A stretch of DNA of 64,000 bases from Lujinxingia sediminis (lineage in GTDB: Bacteria > Myxococcota_A > Bradymonadia > Bradymonadales > Bradymonadaceae): NCBI RefSeq assembly GCF_004005565.1, contig NZ_SADD01000001.1, positions 868,001 through 932,000 on the forward strand, read 5' to 3'. Position numbers and translations under genes: made by a program. Under the pieces are notes generated by a model. The model was given only the letters and a program-made list of their open reading frames with translations, made no database searches and had not been told where the DNA came from. Below are positions 60,108-64,000 of the stretch, in pieces (positions within the stretch are counted from its first letter, which is position 1; each line of letters begins with the position of its first letter).

Positions 60108-60826
60108 ACGAGCGCAGGCTGCAGGTGGAGTTGCGTCATCGCCTCGGAGCGCTGGAACTCGATGTCGACTTTGAGCTCGGCGAGCGGCCGGTGGCGCTCA
60201 TAGGGCCCAACGGTGCGGGGAAGAGTACGGTGCTCAAACTCTTGGCCGGCGGTCTTCTGCCCGATGAGGGGCGAGTGGCGTGGCAGGGGCGCGCGTGGGT
60301 GGATACGCGCAAGGGAGTAGCGCTCTCGCCGGCGGCGCGGCGCGTGGGGTATGTGCCCCAGGGGCCGAGCCTCTTTGAGACGATGCGGGTGTGGGAGAAT
60401 GTGGCGTTTGGTTTGCGCGATGGTGCCGGCGGTCGGGAGGGGAAACGCGCCGAGGCCCTGCATTGGCTTGATCGCTGGGGGGCCGCCTCACTTGCGGAGC
60501 GCCGCGTGGGGGCTCTCTCCGGAGGTGAGGCGCAGCGGGTGGCGATGGTAAGGGCGCTGGCCGCCCGCCCTGATGTGTTGCTGCTCGATGAGCCCCTCTC
60601 AGCGCTGGACGCCATCGCGAGGCGTCGGCTGCGTGCTCGTCTCAGTGAGGCGATTGTGGAACTCAAGGTGCCCACGATTATCGTCACGCACGACTGGCGT
60701 GATGTGGCCGCCATGGGAGCCCGGGTCGTGGCGATGGAGGAGGGGCGCATCGTGCAGAGCGGGGATCTGAAGGCGCTCGGTGAGACTCCGTCTTCGGCAT
60801 TTATTGCTGAGTTTTCAGGGGTTTAA
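60104..60826 (+). CDS. modC: Molybdate ABC transporter ATP-binding protein
   Basis: The 240-residue ATPase has Walker A GPNGAGKS (34-41), Q-loop YVPQGPSLF, signature LSGGEAQR, Walker B VLLLDEP and the H-loop THDW. It lacks the C-terminal TOBE/MopI domain of full ModC, so feedback by molybdate may be absent. ATG 60104 overlaps modB by 4 bp. Its stop overlaps the convergent AlkC gene by 4 bp. Confidence 0.93.
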   Translation: MNERRLQVELRHRLGALELDVDFELGERPVALIGPNGAGKSTVLKLLAGGLLPDEGRVAWQGRAWVDTRKGVALSPAARRVGYVPQGPSLFETMRVWENVAFGLRDGAGGREGKRAEALHWLDRWGAASLAERRVGALSGGEAQRVAMVRALAARPDVLLLDEPLSALDAIARRRLRARLSEAIVELKVPTIIVTHDWRDVAAMGARVVAMEEGRIVQSGDLKALGETPSSAFIAEFSGV

Positions 60827-62013
60827 GGGGTGTTTTTGAGGGCGTTTGGATCGTTGCCCTCCAGTCCCTCCAGCCATAACTCGCGACTCTGCGAGGGGAC
60901 GCCATTGACGCGGGCCTCCAGGCGATGCAGCCCCGTATACACCTTGCGAGTGCTGCGGTGGGCGAAGCTGTGGGTCGTCTCCAGGGTCTGCGACTGGCCG
61001 GGCTTGAGCTCCAGGTCGCTCCAGCGAAAGACCTTCGAGAAGGCGCGCCCGCTCTTTGTGGGACCGCTGAGCGCGTAGTCCACCCGCACGTCGATGGACC
61101 GGTCGGTGGGGTTGTTCAGAGTTAACGCGAGCGTGAGCGTGTCGCCGGCGCGAAGCTCGTCGTGCGAGAGGGTGAATTGCCCAATGCCCACCACACCGGG
61201 CTCAAAACCGAAGATGCGCAGCGCACGGGGATGGCCGGCCTTGAGCTGGCCGCGGGCGGCATGGCGCACGACCCACAGGAGGTCGCCTTCGCTCGAGTTG
61301 GACTCGCCGTCGGTCGCCCAGCGCTCCAGAGTGTCGAGCCCTGTGGGGAGGTCGTCTTTGACGATGTCCTGGAGGTGGTTGGCCACCGAGCGCTGTACGT
61401 AGCGCTCCGGATCATGGCGCAGCACTTCGAGCAGCCTCAGGCGTCGGGGCTGAGCCTTTTTGAGCCCGGGCACCCCTCTGGCCCAGGGAAGGCGGGTGCG
61501 CGTGCCCTCACTGACCCAGCGCCGTACATGAAGGTTGGGGTGGTCGACGAGGGCTTCGAGTCGGTCGAGCGCGCCGTGGAGGTCGGCCGCCAGAAAGGGC
61601 CGAATCGCAAACTCGGAGGTGAAGCGTTTGGTGAGCTCCACCATCGCCTCAAAGCTCGCGTCGACGTCGTCGAGCCCCTGGCGGGCGATGAACTCGCCAA
61701 AGGGCCAGAAGCGGTAGCCTTTCTCGGTGACACCCTCGTCATCGGGAAGCTCCGGCGGCAGCGCGGCGATAAGCGTCTGCATGCGCTCGGCGGTGGGCCA
61801 GGGCATCGCCAGAGCCATGGCGTCGGCGATGTGCAGGGTGCGATCTTTGAACTCGAGCGTGTCGAGCCCGCGGGTGGCTTCCCGGCGAAAGAGCGCGCGG
61901 TCGAAATCGTCGCGCGTGGCGTGCAGGAGCGCGGCGATCTCGTCGACGAGCGCGGCGTCGAACCAGAGTTTGTAGGGTGTGCGAGGTGTCTCAGTCTGGG
62001 TGCCAGCGACCAC
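60823..62013 (-). CDS. AlkC-type DNA alkylation repair glycosylase with Ig-like domain
   Basis: The 396-residue protein has HEAT-like helical repeats of the AlkC/AlkD superfamily: MVELTKRFTSEFAIRPFLAA, LEALVDHPNLHVRRWVSEGT, LRHDPERYVQRSVANHLQDI and RWATDGESNSSEGDLLWVV. The C-terminal 110 residues form an Ig-like domain (ELRAGDTLTLALTLNNPT, SIDVRVDYALSGPTKSGR), a combination described for one AlkC subgroup. AlkC excises 3-methylcytosine and 1- and 3-methyladenine without base flipping. The GTG at 62013 has aggagg six bases upstream. Confidence 0.9.
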   Translation of the reverse strand: MVAGTQTETPRTPYKLWFDAALVDEIAALLHATRDDFDRALFRREATRGLDTLEFKDRTLHIADAMALAMPWPTAERMQTLIAALPPELPDDEGVTEKGYRFWPFGEFIARQGLDDVDASFEAMVELTKRFTSEFAIRPFLAADLHGALDRLEALVDHPNLHVRRWVSEGTRTRLPWARGVPGLKKAQPRRLRLLEVLRHDPERYVQRSVANHLQDIVKDDLPTGLDTLERWATDGESNSSEGDLLWVVRHAARGQLKAGHPRALRIFGFEPGVVGIGQFTLSHDELRAGDTLTLALTLNNPTDRSIDVRVDYALSGPTKSGRAFSKVFRWSDLELKPGQSQTLETTHSFAHRSTRKVYTGLHRLEARVNGVPSQSRELWLEGLEGNDPNALKNTP

Positions 62014-62126
62014 GTCGGCCTCCTTGTTCAGCGTCGTCAGGTGGCGTGACTATGGCGAGGATGCGCGCTGAACGCAAGTGCAGTCTTTGTGGGGAAGGAG
62101 AGGCGGCAGCCCCGGTCAGGGCGCGC

Positions 62127-62167
62127 AAAAAAGCCCGGGCCCTCATCGATGCGAGGGCCCGGGCTTT
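62127..62167 (-). terminator. Rho-independent terminator of the protease gene
   Basis: On the minus strand, a perfect 15-bp stem (62153-62167 with 62130-62144) is followed by TTTTTT. It lies 38 bp after the stop at 62205. Confidence 0.93.
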
Positions 62168-62204
62168 CGAGCAGTGCTCAGGTGCGATTAGCGCCTGATC
62201 ACCA

Positions 62205-64000
62205 TCACTCGAAGTAGCTGAGCATGTTGTTTCCGGTGACCGCCGCGGTGGTGCCGGGCGGGGTGGTGCCGATCAGGCAGAGGTCGTCATTGATTTTCTC
62301 CCCGATCGGGCATGAGTACTGTGCGGTGAAGTAGAGCTTGCCATCCCAGATAAAGGGCTGATGACCGGGCACGGGCTGGGCAATCTGGCAGTTCTCTTCA
62401 TCAAACCAACCGTCGGGGCAGACGCCACCGGGGAGCGCCGTGGTGTAGAGGTGTCCCTGCCAGATGAAGGGAGAGACGTCCGGGTGCGGGGTGAGCACGT
62501 GGCAGTTTTCGGTGTCCCAGGTGCCCACTGGGCAGATTGGCGAGGTCTCGGTGAACCAGTTGCGTTCGCTGACGCTGACGTCGACCCATGAGGGCGCTCC
62601 GATCACCTCGCAGTGGTTATTGGCCGGGGTGGCGCTCTGAAGTTGGCCGTCGGCCATCACCGCAGGCTGCGTGCAGCGCTTAAAGCAGCTCTGGCTGGGG
62701 TTGCTCCCGTGAAGCGGGTTGAGGAAGGGCAAGCGCTGATTCAGGAAGTGGGCGTGGGTGTCGTGGATGGCAGCAAAGCGCTGCATGAAGTCCACAAGAT
62801 CGTTGCCCGGCGCGATGGAGAAGTGGTCGCCAAATCCCTTGTCCGGGTCGGCTTTAAAGGCCCAGAGCAGATCCCAGAAGTCGTAGTCGGTCGTGCCCCA
62901 GTAGCACTCGGCAGGGAGGTTGATCGAGGAGTGGACGTTGGCGGTCTGGCCGCTGCTCGTGAAGTTGCGGCGGTAGAAGTTGTTGGCGGTCAACAACTTC
63001 AGCCCGTGGGTGACGCCGTCGTCATGGCGGATCACGCGGTAGGGTGAGTTCAGCGGCGGCTGGCTTTCGGAAGCGCAGGTGTTGTCGTAGTCCTGGTAGA
63101 GACCATGCAGGCTCAGAGGGCTCTCATAGTAGTGCTGCTCACTCTCACTACACGCTCCGGAGTCGAAGATGGCGCCGCAGAGGGCCTCGTGAGCGAAGTA
63201 CTCGGCGAAGCCTTCGAGGAAGGCGACGTTGGTGTCTTCCTGGCAGTTGTGGGTATTCCATCCGTCGATGAGGCTGGTGACGACGTTGGGGATGTTGCCG
63301 CTCTTATGTTTGTAGTGCCAGGCGTGAGCGATCTCGTGGACGGCGGTTTCAAACGTCCAGGAATCCTCCGAGAGGAAGACCCGGTGCGCAATGGGGAAGG
63401 GGTTGATGGGGGCGAGCACGTTGGCCGGGTTTGGCGGCACAATGCCCACCTTGTTAAAGGGGACCGGGTAGTTGAAGAAGACCGGACCATGAAAGCGCAG
63501 CCAGTCGTTTTGTGCGCCGGAGACCTGATCGATGCGACGCATGGCGTCGAAGGCCACCGCGCGGCGCCGATGATCGGCGTCACCGAGCGCATCAGGCTGA
63601 CCGGGAGCAATGAGCATCCAGCCCATGGTATGGCCCGATGGGGCGTGCGCCAGCTTGTGGGTCTTTTTGATCACCGAGTACCCCTGACGGAGGATGCCGT
63701 CGGCGGAGAAGGTGTTCCAGGCTGCGAAGTCTCCATCCTTAAGCCGGTACTGAATGCGAATACGGCGTTTTGCGCCTGCGAACATCCCGGTGAACTTCTT
63801 CTTGGCATTGAAGCAGCCGTTGGCGTTGGTACGCGTGGCGGCCCAGGGCCTGAAAAAGAAGCCGTCGACGCTGGTGGCGACGCGCACGTCAATATCGTGC
63901 AGGATCTCCTCGGTGGTGGTGGCGCTCAGCTCAGCCTGGTTCTGGAACTTCAGACACCCGGAGACTTGCCAGGTCTTGTCGGGAAAGCTCCACCCGAAGA
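62205..64000 (-). CDS. Gluzincin-like secreted protein with C-terminal CP/ENC repeats (5' end outside the window)
   Basis: The frame stays open to the right edge, so the N-terminus is missing. VHEIAHAWHYKHKSGN contains the zinc-protease motif H-E-x-x-H, followed by FLEGFAEYFAHEALCG, which provides the Glu third ligand of gluzincins. The C-terminal 150 residues repeat a module with CP, ENC, PFIW and LY/T: PVGTWDTENCHVLTPHPDV, then PDGWFDEENCQIAQPVPG and a final shorter copy. Many Cys suggest export. Similar tail repeats occur in predatory delta-type bacteria. A nearby upstream segment (WQVSGCLKFQNQAELSATTT) resembles a carrier domain. Substrate is unknown. Confidence 0.85.
   Translation of the reverse strand, partial: FGWSFPDKTWQVSGCLKFQNQAELSATTTEEILHDIDVRVATSVDGFFFRPWAATRTNANGCFNAKKKFTGMFAGAKRRIRIQYRLKDGDFAAWNTFSADGILRQGYSVIKKTHKLAHAPSGHTMGWMLIAPGQPDALGDADHRRRAVAFDAMRRIDQVSGAQNDWLRFHGPVFFNYPVPFNKVGIVPPNPANVLAPINPFPIAHRVFLSEDSWTFETAVHEIAHAWHYKHKSGNIPNVVTSLIDGWNTHNCQEDTNVAFLEGFAEYFAHEALCGAIFDSGACSESEQHYYESPLSLHGLYQDYDNTCASESQPPLNSPYRVIRHDDGVTHGLKLLTANNFYRRNFTSSGQTANVHSSINLPAECYWGTTDYDFWDLLWAFKADPDKGFGDHFSIAPGNDLVDFMQRFAAIHDTHAHFLNQRLPFLNPLHGSNPSQSCFKRCTQPAVMADGQLQSATPANNHCEVIGAPSWVDVSVSERNWFTETSPICPVGTWDTENCHVLTPHPDVSPFIWQGHLYTTALPGGVCPDGWFDEENCQIAQPVPGHQPFIWDGKLYFTAQYSCPIGEKINDDLCLIGTTPPGTTAAVTGNNMLSYFE

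Overview
The window is high-GC bacterial DNA, densely coding on both strands. The secreted Cys-rich lipoproteins with RCC1 repeats, long Asp/Gly/Thr linkers, DUF6122, ArsM, AlkC and TPM proteins suggest a free-living predatory or environmental delta-type lineage such as Bradymonadota or Myxococcota. This is an inference from gene content; no 16S gene is present.

Layout. 1-6200: 5' part of an acyl-CoA synthetase running off the left edge, a tRNA-Asn with promoter and terminator, a broken ArsR gene, a frameshifted gene ending in 43-bp tandem repeats, an APC permease and an IS3 orfA relic. 6190-10640: two related RCC1/Cys-rich lipoprotein genes (one decayed, one intact with seven repeats) flanking a Lnu-like nucleotidyltransferase. 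10900-19300: a TetR/SDR pair sharing an operator-like repeat, a frameshifted DUF6122 gene, small lipoproteins, an FAD oxidoreductase and a 1028-residue surface lipoprotein.

19150-33270: two copies of a gene block (DUF6122, cupin, group III truncated haemoglobin, Cys-rich SufR-like regulator, 95-residue protein, YdeI-like protein). One copy is damaged. Between them lie an LRR gene, an intact IS256-type element with an 8-bp target duplication, a two-module Arr-type ADP-ribosyltransferase, an SDR, a beta-helix lipoprotein and a bile-acid-type symporter. The right ends of the two blocks are almost identical and the left ends clearly diverged, so they have probably recombined recently.

33370-47950: an ArsR-rhodanese/MFS operon, an APC permease, AlkB, an SDR, the mnmH-selD tRNA selenation pair, a MOSC protein with a YghU-type GST, a second GST, and a TetR/hydrolase operon with a clear operator. 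47950-64000: a secreted PHB-depolymerase-type esterase, an AAC(6')-like acetyltransferase, a COG0523 GTPase, a DprE1/DprE2-like pair, DUF1697, a TPM/LemA-like pair, DUF4259, ArsM, a thioesterase-modABC operon, AlkC, and a secreted gluzincin-like protein running off the right edge.

The most interesting material is the duplicated cupin/haemoglobin/Fe-S-regulator block with its conserved non-coding elements, the fused double Arr protein, the seven-repeat Cys-rich RCC1 lipoprotein with its collapsed neighbour, and a 13-bp motif shared by the upstream regions of three unlinked genes including a COG0523 zinc-type GTPase. Several reading frames carry single-base frameshifts that could be real decay or sequence error.
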